Shown here: positions 13,149-28,100 of the stretch, piece after piece | Position numbering within the stretch: the stretch's first letter is position 1 | Layout: the number at the start of each line of letters is the position of its first letter | Assembly (NCBI GenBank): GCA_013368495.1 | Contig: LUCH01002046.1 | Span: 2,752 to 66,751 of the forward strand | Length of the DNA stretch: 64,000 bases | DNA from: Paragonimus heterotremus | Lineage: Eukaryota; Platyhelminthes; Trematoda; Plagiorchiida; Troglotrematidae | Direction of reading: 5' to 3' | Program-made: the position numbers and the translations under genes | The notes under the pieces: generated by a model | The model's input: only the letters and a program-made list of their open reading frames with translations | Database searches by the model: none | Told to the model about the DNA's origin: nothing

Positions 13149-16100
13149 GAGCCATGATGGTTTTGTTATTATCAGTACAATCAGCAATGTGTTTGTAGAT
13201 TGGACAAAAATGGCCGTTTTTGAGAGCAATGTGTATATCTGCATGGAGGGATTCAACGTCCCATAAGAAATTACTGAAGGTTTTCTCCCAGCGAATTCAA
13301 TGACCAGCCGCATCCGATGAGTGAGGACAAATATCTAGGCCATCTGGCAGCAAGATCCGCTCCACTGTTTCACAGGCCGATCACATTGTGGAAAGACAAC
13401 GAACAAACGATCAAATTGAAGAGTTGTGAATAGAAGTGTAGACTCGATAGGTAGGCTTAAATTAGCTTGCAATTAAGACATGCACCTAAAATACAAATGG
13501 GAACAAATTGCATAGCCATATGTACATGTTATTAAAGGCGGATACAATGAAACATAGGTAGACACCTCACTTATACCTCAACATTTCATTCACTTGAGCT
13601 CGAGAATGTCGAAGTAATAGTGCGAGACTTTGGAATTTCTTTGGAGCGTTTCTTCACATAGGCCGGTGAAAGTACGTGGGCCGACTGTGCTGTGCGATAA
13701 CGGGTTGGTGATACAATCAGTGCATTAAGCTGCATCATGTCCTTAAAAGCTGACGTGCATTTTTAATTGAAGCTTACTTAGGTCGATATGCACTATTCGC
13801 GATAAAGTTGACTTTCCATTTGAGCAGTCGATACTGACAAAGCCAGTTTTTTTCCAGAAAACTCTTTCGAACACGGTGTTTTAACCTAAAGTAAGTGCCT
13901 CCGATGTGCAACGTCTTGTGGTAGATCTAACCAATTTTGGCTTCGGTATGGCAGTTTGGCACAGAGGCGGACAGTAATCCATCACCTAAAACGAGTCCAA
14001 TATTTGAAGTTTGCTATGCACTGTGGTGACCACAATGAACCAGCCGAGTTATTAGTTTAGTGGTCTGATACGAAAACATAATGAGATAAACAAGAGACTG
14101 AGATGTTGTGTTATCGTTGTGTTTTGAGCAGGCGCACTACGCACAACTGACTTTTTATGGAGTGACCCCGTCTGAGCACTGCTATTTAGAGGTACCCCAG
14201 TCAGACTTTTTCTTCTTTTGCTGACAACGTCGTCTTAGCTGTACATTCTGCATTAGACCATGTTATGTCTGGCTTATGGCCGGTTTATCCGGGCTAATTC
14301 CGAGGCTACTCGGTATGAAGACTTGCATATGCGCGGGCTTACTAACATCAAGCGATTCAGCCCGTCGGTTGCAACCGCTTGTCAAAAAAACGAATGGTCA
14401 TGCTTTTAAGTGTTACAGCAAACGGGACTGATCACTGTCCACCTGGTGCTTAGCCAGCAACTCGACTTCCACAGTCTGGTTGCGTCGATTGCTGAACGTT
14501 TAGTGAGCTGTTTGGGTAACGCCGTCGAGCCAGGTAGACAGATAGTTTATCCAACGAAAGAACAGACTGTTTGTTATGTGCGTTCACTTGCCGTTCTTCA
14601 CTCAACCGAGTCGTTACTCTGAGTAAGCGCGTCGTGCTTTCACTCGTGTCCATAGTTTACCTGGATGTATTCCCGCGGTGTATTCTGGTTCATGCAGTAA
14701 ATCAAGACAGACCGGATTGATGTGAATGAACCGCTGTAGTAATCCGTATGATATGGTTGGGCGGAGAGATCTCTTTCTATGGAGTCAAATAGTTGGAATT
14801 TGGCGTGTTGCAGATCGGCCGCAGTACTCTGGTCAGTTGTAAGGAGACTTCTGATTGAACAAATACGATTAACATACAGCTACTTATCGTTCCTGTATTG
14901 TTTCCTGATAAATCTGCATTTATTTCATCTTTATTACGGAGTCGCTTTTTTATCAAAAAGGCAATAAATCAACCAACAGCTAGGTTTCGTTTTGGACTAC
15001 TTTGGAATTCTGTATCACCTGTTCCTACCGATATTTTCCTACGTTTGAATGATGGTAACTGTGTGCTAGAAATTTTTCCAAATAACGACCGCTCGGCTTT
15101 TCTTAATCATCGACTTGTTAATTCCATTTTCTCTCAGGCTTCTTCCAGCATGGATGAGACTGTCGTTATTTGGAATCCGGATACAATGTCTGTTTGTATG
15201 AAACTTCGGCAGCATCGGGCTGCAGTCACGGTTAGATCACTAAATTGACTGTTATGGTGATTATTGGCTCCGATTACAGGCCGTTGCGTTTCGACGACAT
15301 TCACACATGCTATTCACTGCCGATTGTTCTGGACGTGTGTGTGTGTGGAACATGCCCTTAACTGAGGTCCTACAAGACCAGGGGTAGGTATTCAACTTCT
15401 TTGCCCGCTAATTGTTTTTCAAATGAGAATGCAGAAAAACTCATTGATAACAAGGTCGATAGTCAGATATGTGGTCAGTATTTTTAACCCCAACCATTCA
15501 AAGCTTGTAAGCCAACGTACCGATTGCAACAGGCATCCCTATCAAAATATTATGTTCCCATTGGTGTAGATGCTATATATTTTTTCAAATCTAGATTGGC
15601 CGGTCGACTTACTGGATTGATCTTGGAGCGGTAGATACGCGCATTCTTTGTTATAGACAGGTGTGAGTTGCCTCTGGCTTGCGACTCTTCCCTTAACCAT
15701 AAACTTGCGACTAACCCTATCCAATTATCAGATCAGACGGGACTCAGATAAAGGTTGCAAACGCTCGGTCACTGAAGTTACCTTCAACTTTCCGTCAGTT
15801 TTCCATTATGTAGGCGACGTTGGCACATAAGGTTAATTATCCTACATGCGGTCGCAGTCTTTGGCGCACACACGATTTATCTTTAAAAAACAAGGATGTG
15901 TTTGTGATTCGATACACGTTTAATTGTGTCTGGCGACGAGGATACCAAAGCCTAATTTTGACGAACCGCTCTCATATGATTCTCAAGGAAACACGCTGAA
16001 GTTTCAATTACATGTGGGCTTCTACTCCTTTCGTGTACTTACTGCTACTGGCGAAAGCTCGTAGAAAAGCCACGCATCTCACACAGATAACTAACTACGT

Positions 16101-19100
16101 TTGGCGAGGGCGATGCACTTGACATAGTCTCCTGCGGAGTCGTATCCGCTCGATAGGCGGATCGAGGTTAATTGTGCGCCATCATGTTGAATGGGATAGG
16201 TAGTGGTCAAGCCGTTGCGGTGCAGTCCACATACCCATCGCAAGATGCGATCCACTAACTTCGCCGTGTATAGGATGAGTTATCTTGTACGTGCATGTCA
16301 GGCTGACCATGTTAGCCTAATTGAACATTGATGGTAATTTTGGCGATCGTTTACGCTTTTTCAAAAATCTGTCTCCTGCTTTTCTCGTAGGTTTCGGGGC
16401 TAGGACGTTTTCATCCCCATGCGCCTTCTCCACCATGATACTCTATAGCCAATTTTGAATTCGTAACAACTTCTGAAGTGATTTGTTGTGCCTGTATACT
16501 GTGGTTATTTCATGCACAGTCATTTACAAAATGAACGGTTACATTGTTACAATTGAAGGTTTCAGTAGCTACTCCCCACTGCCATTACATGTGAACTAAT
16601 ACTGTGATGGTTTCACTGAAATGGCACTAAAATTATGAGGTGCATTCTTAAGGATTCGAAAAAAATTTCCTTAACCCATCTGGCGTTTTGACCACAATTT
16701 TGCTGCTGTTTTTCCCTATGCGTTACAGTGCAAGAACGAACATCGAAATACTGGGTTTATGTGGCTTAACTGCCGAACGGTGTGTGTCATGTTCTGGTTT
16801 TGGTGGTCCAGGAATTTGTGTATGGAAGGTACCCGAAGAAGTTTGCGTACAATATAGTACTAAGAATACATTCGAGTAAGTTTCTCTTCCTCTAATCTAT
16901 GTAGTTAGCTTTGGCCTTTTTGTTATAGCCTTTTTTAAACGTTAGTGATAGTGTTCACTTGGAAAACAATCAAGGAAGAAAGTGTTGTATTTTTCTGGGA
17001 CATTTGACACGCCACCTCAATTCACATGGCAAATAGTGAGCAGTTTCAAACCATATAAATGAAATTGTTTTGAGTTCCTCCTTTTGCCCGCTGTGTAACT
17101 GAAGAAGTATCTAGTCAAGACGTCATTAACGTTAATCAAAGTTCCCAAGTCAGCGATGGGCGTCTTGGATCTGAGAAGTTTCGTTTCTTCTAAGTTAGAC
17201 ATTGTCTTATGCGATTGGCATCCGAGGTATCAGACATACAAACTTCGCACTGTAGCCTAGAGGAGCCCGCCGGCATTCATACCGATAGCCTATCAGGCGA
17301 TTAATGATCCGAAGTCTGGTCGTTGTGGAAACTTCCGTTTAGTTTTGAACAGCGCACATTTGAAAAAATCTCACTCGGCAGGAAACATTTGGTGCGATAA
17401 AAGATAGCGAGGCATTCTCTCTTCTCGACTGTGGTCTATTGTTCGTTGTCTCCTATTATGGTTTTATTCTTTGACTCTGAGTAGCCTAGTCCTCAGGATT
17501 CATCATCCGAAATCACTTGTAGTTACAATCATTTAGTATACATTTTCTGCCCTTTTCAGGACAGCAGTTGAATGCGTTTATGCTGTCAACGATGATGTGT
17601 TCATCGGCGGATCAGCAACCAAGTATGTTTCCGTTGTTAGTTTCCATCCTCGTGTTGGGCTGTGATTGTACGACGTTTAATTGTGGGTATTGTCCACCTA
17701 TGTATGATTCGTTGTTGCTAACGATAATGGTGTTTGATTTCAGCTTTACTGACTCAGTTATTCGACCGAATGCAAACAGAACTGTTGACACTGGTAGTTA
17801 CTAATCAAATACCTTCATGTGTCATTGATTCTAAACAAATATTGATGTTCTTTCCGTGATTGTTTACATCATTAAACAATTTCTGTTTTGATCATTTCTT
17901 ACGATAATTATACCAGCCCAAAGTTTCTACGTCTAAGCCCGGCTGATACTCGACTAAATTGGCGGGATGTGTTTCTGCAAAAATAACGTTTTTTTCGTTA
18001 CTAACCAAAGTTGAAGGCACCTGGTTATTCTTCGTATGTGGTTTCTGCAGATTGACTTTGAAATTAGGGATCCTAAATAAGATTTGTCTGGAATTTAAAT
18101 TGTGACCGTCTAAGTGTCGTCTCTGTTACTGTTTAACCCCGATTGACTTGTAGGTGTAATCGTGTTGATTTAGTCTGTTTAAAGTGGGGGTACAGTTGTA
18201 CGGAGATATCTGCAAACTGTTTTAATGTGGTGTGTAATAACGTCTGTAGTTAACATTCCTTCTAATCAAGCCTTTTTGTTCCGCAGCAAACTGTATGTCT
18301 GGCACGTTAGTCGTGGTAGCCCCGTGTTTACCGTGAACTCGGCTCATCCGGAACCCAAACTGGTCGGCGAATCTTTTGATTCCGTGACGTTTCATCGTCC
18401 GGTTGCCAATTGGGTCTCAGCTGTCGCAGGTTTGCACGGGACCGATCTAATCGCTAGTGCCGCTTCTACTGGCCACGTACAATTTTGGAGGCTTATTCGT
18501 GCTTCCGATGAGCTGGATGTAGGGTCTAACCTTTCAAACCAACAACGTGCTCAAATCAAGTTGGAACGTCTGGCCGGTTGTTCTGTGTCTTTGGTATGTG
18601 ATGTGTGTTGTTATTTCGTTCGTAACCTGACCACAACTTATTCTCATTAGTCTCGTTACCTCAGTGTCTCTTAGCCGTATGTACATTTTCAGCTGTGACT
18701 CGTGGTGAACGAGTATTTTGACTGTAGTTGTTGCTATCTCTGACGGTAAGAAACCAAATGATGTTGAACAGATGTTAGCACAACATTTTCTGTTAAAGGT
18801 CTAATCAACTGTGAAAATTCACCCACTGATTTCTGACAAAACCTTAACATTGGAACTCCTCATTATTTGTCCATAAAGATGGCGGCAAAGGCTTAGTAGT
18901 CATATTAACGGTATTTATTCAAGTGATATTGTGACTGGCTTGATATCCAATAGCTGGTTACTGCAACCAAACAAAGGTGTCAAACGTTTGCTTGGGAACT
19001 ATAGAAACAATGATCTTCTTGATCTAATTTCCTGGATTCTTGCTGACCTGGTGTTGACGGTCTACCGAATCAAGAGTAGTACAGATGAGAGATCTGGAAG

Positions 19101-22100
19101 GGTTTCGGCGTACTCACAATTCTGTTGGTCATTTTCTCATTCTACGATAAATCTGGAACTGTTGATGCTTGTCTAAGATGTAGAGGACCGTATTTTTTTC
19201 CAAAAAAAATTTGGAGTCAACTTTCAAATCGATAGCCTCATCTGTCATTTTAGCAACTCATATACACGGTTTCCGACCCTGATTTATTCATTCTGCAGGG
19301 TAAACCTCGTGGGCGGCCAGCTTGCATTTTCAGTACACAGTGTAATGATCGTCAGGAGTGTCTTGTCTGTTCCTAACCGTCCTTATTAGGCATATATTTT
19401 GACGTAGCACCCTGGTCGGTAGATTTTATACCACCTACTGAGACTGAGATTCGCAATTGCATATCGGCTCTCATTCGTAATAGGGCTGCTGGTTCAGATG
19501 ATCTCGTGCCGGCACTTCTCAAAGAGGATGGAGAGGTGTTAATAGAGGTATTTACTTAGCTGTTTCAACTTGTGTGGACGACGGAGACCAACCTTCCGTG
19601 CTGGAATCACTCGATAATAGTTCCCACATTTAAAAAGGGAGCCCGTGGCTGTTGTGAATACCATAGGGAGATTAGTTTGACCCCAGTCGTTTTAAGGGTT
19701 TTGGCATCCACTATACTTCGTCGACTCACTGCAGCTCGTGAGGTAAACCTTAGAGAAGAACAGGCGAGGTTTTGTCCTGGGAGGGGATGTATAGATCGCA
19801 TTTTTACCCTCCGTCAAATTCTGGAGCAGCGTCATATGTACCGCTGGCCAACAATCCGGTATTCCTCGACTATAAAGATGCGTTCGATTCGGTGGATCAT
19901 TCTACACTTTTTGAGTCGCTTAAACACGGGGGTTTACCGACTAAGCATGTGAACATACTGTCGACGCTTTATTCCCATACTTCAGCCCAGGTTAGGGCTT
20001 ACGGTTAACTGTCTGACAATTTCAGCACCATGAGCGGCGTACGTCAAGGCTGTCCCCTTTCACCATTTTTGTTCGATTCCGTCATGGACGGAATAATGGA
20101 GGACTGTTTGCGACACTCAAATGATGTCGGTGTGTACCTCCTACCTAGTGAAAGACTGACTGATCTTGATTATGCTGACGATAAGGTGTTGCTGTTTGAC
20201 AACTTTCAAGCGGTACAAACAACGCTGAACGCAATTTCACGTTCTGCTGAGTACTTCGGAATGCGCTTTGCAGTCTCAAAATGCAAAGTGCTTCTGCAAG
20301 ATCACTGTGATTATGTAGATTGAATGTTAGATAATGAAGTCGAGGAGGTTGTCGAAGCGAAGCTTGCTTGACTCGATCCCAGTGAGTAATTGCTTGTCTG
20401 CTGTCAGAATTGATACTTCGATCAAAGGCTGCTAACGCAAGTCAGAAAGATGCTTCTTTTGTCATATCTGAATTTGTGCCAACAGCCAGTAGTTTAGGTT
20501 GTGTTAAAAAGGCAGCAGTGACATCATCACAGCGATCGCTCTGTCGATATCTCAACGATTGTGTAAACAAGTTGCGAATAGGTCTGTTACAAAGGATCAC
20601 TGCTGATATGAATGAACTATACTTCCATCGATTTGAAGTAGCTTGTCATTAAGCGCCGACTGGTCTTTTATTTTTCTGATCATTACAGTGACCGCCTAGA
20701 ACCGAAACTAGGACTTGCGATAACTTAACCTGAGAACCTTGAAGATTACTTGACTGAGACATCTAACGACATGAATAAAACACTTTCATCAGCTACGAAT
20801 TTGACGTTGTGTTTTTGGCAGTCACTATCCTCGTTATTAACGATGAGCCGTACCTAAGATTACAGTGGTTCGTTTTACCGTTTTTTCCTGGCAGCAATCC
20901 ACGAATCAGCGAATTAAAAAAGACAAATTTATAAGAAGAAAAAATTAGGCACAATAACTTAATGGGGATTCTTAAAGATCACTCAGCATCCTTACATATA
21001 CGGGCTCTGACCACGTAATGTAGACCAGCGATGTAGATCGTCGCGAATTCTTCAATTCAGCATGCGGTATCCGTCGAGATTTATCGGCATGACAATCAAG
21101 TGTTTCATATCCCTTGACCATATCATCTGCTGGCCGGCTTGCGGTTGCTCCCAACCTTCAGCAGCCACTTTGAACAGTGCGCAGTGCAGCGGACGCTCCT
21201 TTGGTATACGGAGTACATGACTCAGTCAACACAGACCGTGCACTTTCATTGTCTAGGTTGCCGACTGAGAGCTTGAGCGGACGACGGACTGTCGTGTTGT
21301 TCACGGAATCTTCCCACTTGATACATACATTACGAGTGCCAATGGTTGGCGAATGCACTGTATGCCTTCTCGGTTCACATAAACACCTCTTCCTCAGTCG
21401 TAAAAACTGATGAGGTGACACTACCTTAGCAGGTGAAGCGTTCAAGTTTTGAGCAGTCTGTGGACAGCAACAGGGAGATGATCAGAGTCAACCCAATGTG
21501 CAGTGGGTATTTTGAAGATGTCAAGTGTGTATCGTACAGACTAGTCAGGTAATTTCGCCGATTCAGCGTGGTTTGCACATTGTTTGCAGAGGGACTAGCT
21601 GTAATAATGTCATCCACATACTGTGTGTGTTAGCACCTCATGCTGATCATCAGTATGGTTTTCATATTTGAGCCATATCCGTGGGTACAATGACCCGGGC
21701 TGCCGTCAATCCTCTCAATAATCTGCGAAGTTGCACATTAGTAGATAGGTACAAATATATAACGAAGAAAAATAGGAAAAGAAACAAACAAGGCTAAATT
21801 TCACAAAATATGAATCATTAAGTTTGTGTATACAGGCTCTCCACTGACTAATGCACACTGCCATGTCCGAGATTGCTTCTAACCAGCTGTATAAATGGTC
21901 ACGTACTCCCCAGCCAGATATACGGCGCCTTCCAAACTTACTCAATGGAACGACCAAGACTTTCATAGTCTGTGACTACATCATCGCCTGGCTGACTTGC
22001 GGCTCTCCTCAACTATCAGCAACCACACTGAACAATGCGTGCGCCTCAGACGGTCCGTCTGCATACGGTGTACGTGAACGGAAACAGCGAAGATTGCACG

Positions 22101-25100
22101 TCTTCACTATTGTGGTTATCGTTCGTAAACCTGCATATTTCCTAAACATTCGCCGACGGATTGTCACGTTGCTCGCAAAGTCTGGCCATTTGATACAGAC
22201 TAACTGGCGGAGACAACGGTGATCAAATACCGGGTGTTTGTATATGTGTTGCGCATGGCCAGACCAGGTCTGTGATTTGTAGAGCAAATCACGTCGTGCA
22301 CATGCATTGCAAATCGTGCCTTTAATCGACAACTGGACGTTTGCGACGCCACAAGTAACAATGTTTGTCGAATGCATTACATGCTTTCGTTACCCTCGTG
22401 GGCACCTCAACAGCAGTGTTGTGGGCTGACGAGTTGACACCGTCCAGGTACGTCAACCAATCGACACTCTCTAGCGACCTGTCTGCAGTAATAATTTTAG
22501 AGCAACGCTTTCCAGTTTCAGGGCACGTATTACATACGATACAGACCAGGCATATCGTTGAACGGATTCGGCCTAGTCCGTAGGAAGACTAAGTGAAGCG
22601 ATACCATCCGCACACTTGATATCCGTCAGCCTATCACCTAGTGTAAGCTCCATTCGGAGCTCCTAGTAACCTCTGAGTTCTAGAATATCGTTCATCACAA
22701 AGTGGAAAATCGAATGAAAATCGGACATTCCCGTCGAACACCGTTTGACTTGAAGTAATCTCGAGGTAGCAGCCCATAATGGATCACTGCTCTCAAAGAG
22801 AGCATACATTGACGTTAGCAAATTAACGTACATCGTGAGGACTCCTCTGCGATGAAGACAGCCCCAATGGGAGTGTCGTGTGACTGAGCTAAAAGTAACC
22901 TTTAGGTCCAAAATTGTCGCAAAGGTTTACTGAAAAGAAGTGCCGATGCTCACCCGTTTGTTACGAAGTGACTATTTGATCAATATACCCCCGACAAGGC
23001 CGGGAATCTACCTGTCATTCTCTTCACTGGTTCTTTCTCAGCTTTTCGGAATCCTGCACATTATGAGGCCCGTGGAGACCTTGCGTGCGATAGAGATGTG
23101 GCCACTACCTCCGTGTTTGTCACACGATGTCCTGCCACCTTTTTGAAAATGGGAATTGCTGTTTATAAGCACCAGTCATCAGACACCTGTTCAGTCTGCC
23201 ATATGGAGCGGAGGAGTGAAGTCAATTTTGTTAACACTCCTTCACCACCGTCTTTAAAATGTGATAAAACAAGTTTCTGTTTTAAACCGTTCTTACTCTT
23301 CAATACTTTGAGCTCCAAAACCACTTTGATTTCTGTGAAAGGATCGTCGGAAACATTGTAAATACACACTCAGTCCCTATCACGCACAGCTTGGCGAGTT
23401 CATTCAGACCAGCTGAACTGTGCTAAGCCCATCTGTAAGTTGTTGCGACAAGCTATGTATTCGTGGACTATCTTTTTCACACGTAGTCTCTAACAGCTTT
23501 CCGACGCTCACTGTGGCCACGAAGCATTAAAGACAGCACTCGGCTGTTCTCCAATAAAATACCCTTTTCACCTCTTTGACTCGCTCAAAGAAGTAAACCC
23601 CACAGTCCTTACGCATGCAATCTTCATCAGTTTACGTTCAAGCAGACGGCGGTCTTTGTCTTATTCAATGTCATCGGATCAATCGATTTTTGTTCTGTTG
23701 AATCAGGAGATATCCACTTTTGTTGTATTCACTTTGTCTCTTCGAAATGGACCTCCCAGTATCCTGTTTGTTTAGCTGTTGATAAATTTGCTCAGTGCTT
23801 ATTTGGTTCACTCTACCGTCGTGACTTGGACATTTTAACAATCACTTTTTAATAAGTGTCTCGCAAACCATCGATGCTCAATTCTAAGCTGCACACTTGA
23901 GATTTGTGAGTAGGTAATCTCCAAGTAAACGATAAAACAAAGTGGACATGAACAACCACATGATCTGAGTGAAGGTGGTAACGAACGAAAATCTTCTGCG
24001 GGTGATATGCCCTGGTTGCGTCTATGGTTGAACTGCGCAGGGTGTTCTCCACTTAACGCGTTGCTGGCTTTCATGCTGAAAGGCTCAAAGCGATACGTAG
24101 ATTACATGAGATGCACGTGATTCCATTAGCTAATCGCCATCGTTTGTTCACCGCGTTAGTACGCTGAACATACCACCCAGTCCCTTCTCTTTCAGCGTAA
24201 GATGCCCAAGTTGCGCGTACATTCTGTTAGCAAACGTAATGACATCCGAGTGTTTAGTTTACCTCCGAAAATCTTCTGAACCAACGTTCTGCTGTATTAG
24301 CAAAACCCTGTCGATATTTCAACTGGTCACAACGAAATTCTCACTATCAGAACCCTCGAATCTCCACTCCCCAAAATTCCCAACCCAGAACACCAGCAAA
24401 AAATGCGTGCTAAATGAGTTCTTTGGCTTCCTCTGAAACTACTGTATAGGTGATTTTCATAAGTTAAAAATAACCTTAATGGACCACTAAAACGTCGAGC
24501 ACCTTCTAGAAACGCTTCGGACAATTTAATGGCTTGCTGACTTCTAGTCAACTTATTTTGACATATAGCGTAAGTTTAGGGTATTGTGTCATAACTGTGA
24601 CTTCGGATTTTAATTCCTTTTTCCATACTCGCTCATCGCGACGCGTATTAGGGAGTATATAGATATAACACTTTCTAGATTTTGTTATCAGTCTGTTCGA
24701 GGTACTAAATTTGACAGCACACAAATGACCATTCACTGAGATTCAGTCGAGCAAGCCTTTCTCCTACTTAGAGCTTAGTGCAATTTTTGCTCTGGTTTGA
24801 CTGTAGGATTCGACTTCATTGTCTGCGGGAACTCTAGGAGAGAACCATTGATGTATAGCATTACCTGAAGGTGAAATCTGATGCATAACGACGTTAAAGT
24901 TGAAAGTGCCTCTTGTAGTGACTTGGTGCACATCCAATTCCAGGTTCGAGATTATGCTGGCTAGAACAGCTTGCTGACCACTATGTCGGCGGGGTGTTGT
25001 CATTAAAAGTTCCGACAACAACCAGTTGTCTTGGCTTCTGGAAAGACAAACTGGAATCTGAGAAGAAAAACATAATATTCAGTGGATTGGTCTATGGGAA

Positions 25101-28100
25101 TAACGATAACTTCATATATTTCTCGGTCATCTGTACCACGGATGGAATTTCGCTTGTGGGACCCCCGGAGCTTCTGACTAAAAAGTCTGACCTGTAAGAC
25201 GGCAGAATATATTTTTTTTAAAGGTATTCTGTCCGCAGTCAATACTTCAATTGTCTTTGGCCTATCAATAAGGGATCGCCTTAGTACTTGAGCGTGGTGC
25301 GCAAATCTCGGATGCTTAATTCAGATTGCTGCTCTGCATTGTAGATACATTAAAAGTTGCATTCCCTTGTGAAATGTTGGGTCTTTTGATCATATTGAAT
25401 AATACGCCGGCAATGATAGTCAACCATCGGCCTTGGCTAAGGATAATTTCGCTACTGTGTTTGTTTGTGATATTTACTACGGTCCTGCTTCGGAAACCGG
25501 AATGTTTTGTGATAAAACTGTTGAAACGTTATAAATTTTGGCCCCAGACACGGTTTCTTCAGTTTTCTTCATTGATAATAATGATAGGACTTTGTTGGAA
25601 CTGGTTACACTCCTCTACGCTTGCGAGACTGAAGAGGTGCTTTGTTACTGATTCCCGCTGTCAAAGAAAAGTGCAGAACCTCATGTGACAACCACAGGTG
25701 TATAATTATATTGCGGCGGCTTCCGAATCACCAAGCATAAGGTATATGGACTGGCGTTCAACGAGGCTGCTGATGTGTCAGTCGCCTCTTTACTTTGCGA
25801 CCGATAATAAAGCTACCGGTCTTGGTATTTTAGAACTAAAGGCTGTGTTTGACTTAGTTGTCTCATTTTCTATCTCGGTTAGCTTCCATCATAGGGGAGT
25901 CCCACTGAAGTATGTTGAATTCACTGTGTGTTTACCAGAGTGTAAAATGCACATTTATGGGCAGCTGTCTTCGGCATCGTCTTCTTTATGAGGTGTACAA
26001 CGAAGATATCAGCCACTCCTTTCTCACTCAGATATATCATGCGATATTCTGGAAAGAACATTCTGATGTTTGGGGATTTTTCGTACTGTAGCCTTTGTCA
26101 GATATTGCTTTGTCCGATATTGACCATGCGGACGGCACTGCATTACTGAATTTTTCTTTAGGCAACATGCTGACCATGCCGAATCGGTTGAATGCTATAG
26201 ACAGTTTGCGTGGTGTGCATTTTACATCTTCAAGTTGTATAGTGCTAACCACAACATTCAGTTGGCTTCCACTCTGTTGCTTTTACAACGAGGAAAACTG
26301 GAGATTGTTGATCTCTTCACTTACTTGTATGTTGTTTGCTCACCGGTTTATAGTATTGCTAATTGGTTGTGTTTGCGAACATTGAAAACACCTAGTACAT
26401 TTACTGTATATTGCTTCGTAGAGGCATCCGATTGTCAGTCAACGGGAGCGTTTACGGTGTGTGTACCGATTTGATCTCGCTTTGTAGATACTTGGCCCAT
26501 TTACGCAGACAGTGTAACCGAACCCTAGATATTCGGCCACAGTTGTCCCTACCAGTTAATCTTTCTCATATGTACTGCTTGTGTGAGCAGTGTGATATGT
26601 GTAGGTGGCAGAACCTCTGTTGTCATACGAATTACGTGACTCACTCATGGACCTCTAATTTCGAAACAGAATACGTAAATACTAAAAATACATCTTCGTT
26701 ATTTATGTCAACCACTCCGTATGCCAACGGTTCGTCTGCTGCACCACATATTGTTCAGAATGTTTGTTAACGGTCGGATTAAATAACAAGGTGGCCAGTC
26801 GATGAAGTGACCATGACCTATAAAATCCTTGCTCCCCACGTTAGGAAGAGATGTCGCCTAACAGGTCTGAGGTGTCGCGATCATTCATATACTCATGTAG
26901 AAACGCTGTCGGACTTGGTTGTTTCGTGGTCAGTGGCTAGGGTGTGTTCGATGGATTGTTCTTTTCTCTCTGAAGTTACGTTGTTTGCTTTTTCCGTGTT
27001 TTTGTAATTATGCATTAATCTATCGGTTCGTGGCCTACTATCAGGAGCACTATAATTCGAATCGGTGTGCTCAGGTTTACAGTTCTATGCTGAGGGTATA
27101 TTTACCTGTTTGTATTACTGACTGGGTTTACACAGTGCTGTCGTCGTATGGATTGTTCCGTTGAGTGTGCGCACTTAAATATTTTAGGTTCTCGGATGAT
27201 CAATGTTCTTGGTAAATCTTTACTTCTAGGATTGAGTTATTGTTTATTATTTAGGGAGCACAAACCGTTATCTCCTCTAGCTAGTACTACTGATGACCGA
27301 TTGAACGGTGGCTGGAAGTGTTCCATGTGTCAACAAAAGCCATGTTCAGGATCGTGATTTCTTTTGCCGACCTATTTCGTCGTTGTATTCGTCTCCCAAA
27401 TTGAACGTCTTGTGTTTTATTTAGACTCTAATTGGTAACATTGGGAGAGGTATCTGCTAATCGGGTTAAATGGATCAAACGTTGTTAACTTGCTAAGTAC
27501 CATGAACGGTTAATAAAAAGGAGCAGAAAAAACCTCTGATAAACTACCTCGTAATACCATCTTGTCTTTAACTAATATTCAGGTGTTTATTCGTAATTGT
27601 TTGTTTATATACGTACTTCGAAACTGCTTGTCCGAACGTATATTCCTAGGTTTGTCGTACATTGGTTCTCTCTCTGGAGGTCGTTTTTTGCCCGTTTTTT
27701 TCGAATATAGTAGACAGAAGACGGACGTTACATAGTGTATGTTCGAGAAGATTTAACTGTATCTGTACTGGTGTTTGTTGCAAACGGTTCTAACCTAATG
27801 GTCAGCAGTTTAAACCATAAAGGGCTAATGTTTTAACTCTCGTTGGTTGCCGTCACAACAACATTGAGGTCACAACCAGATCCTTCTGTGCACAGTATCG
27901 ACTGGCGTTGTTGGACTACAATCACCATTATACATCGTAACAGACGTTTAATATGAATTGAGACCAGAACAGGAAAAATCTGAGTTTTAGTATTTTGATA
28001 ATATACCATGATCATTGACTTTGACTTCTTCCTGTTATTTGTTTTTAAGCTACCTACCAACGGCGTAGCTCCTTGTTACAGTCATTGTGATAGCTACCCG

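Noticed and set aside
12824..13313. Open frames of repeated Tyr-Ile through the N block on both strands
   Set aside because: They are translations of (TA)n and of unknown bases.
13600..13720. Gypsy integrase-like words (LCDNGLV)
   Set aside because: One short match to the CDNG block with no zinc finger or Glu block in the right place.
25326..25688. Membrane-protein-like frame with hydrophobic stretches
   Set aside because: Hydrophobic runs are what AT-rich random frames give; no family or splice context supports it.
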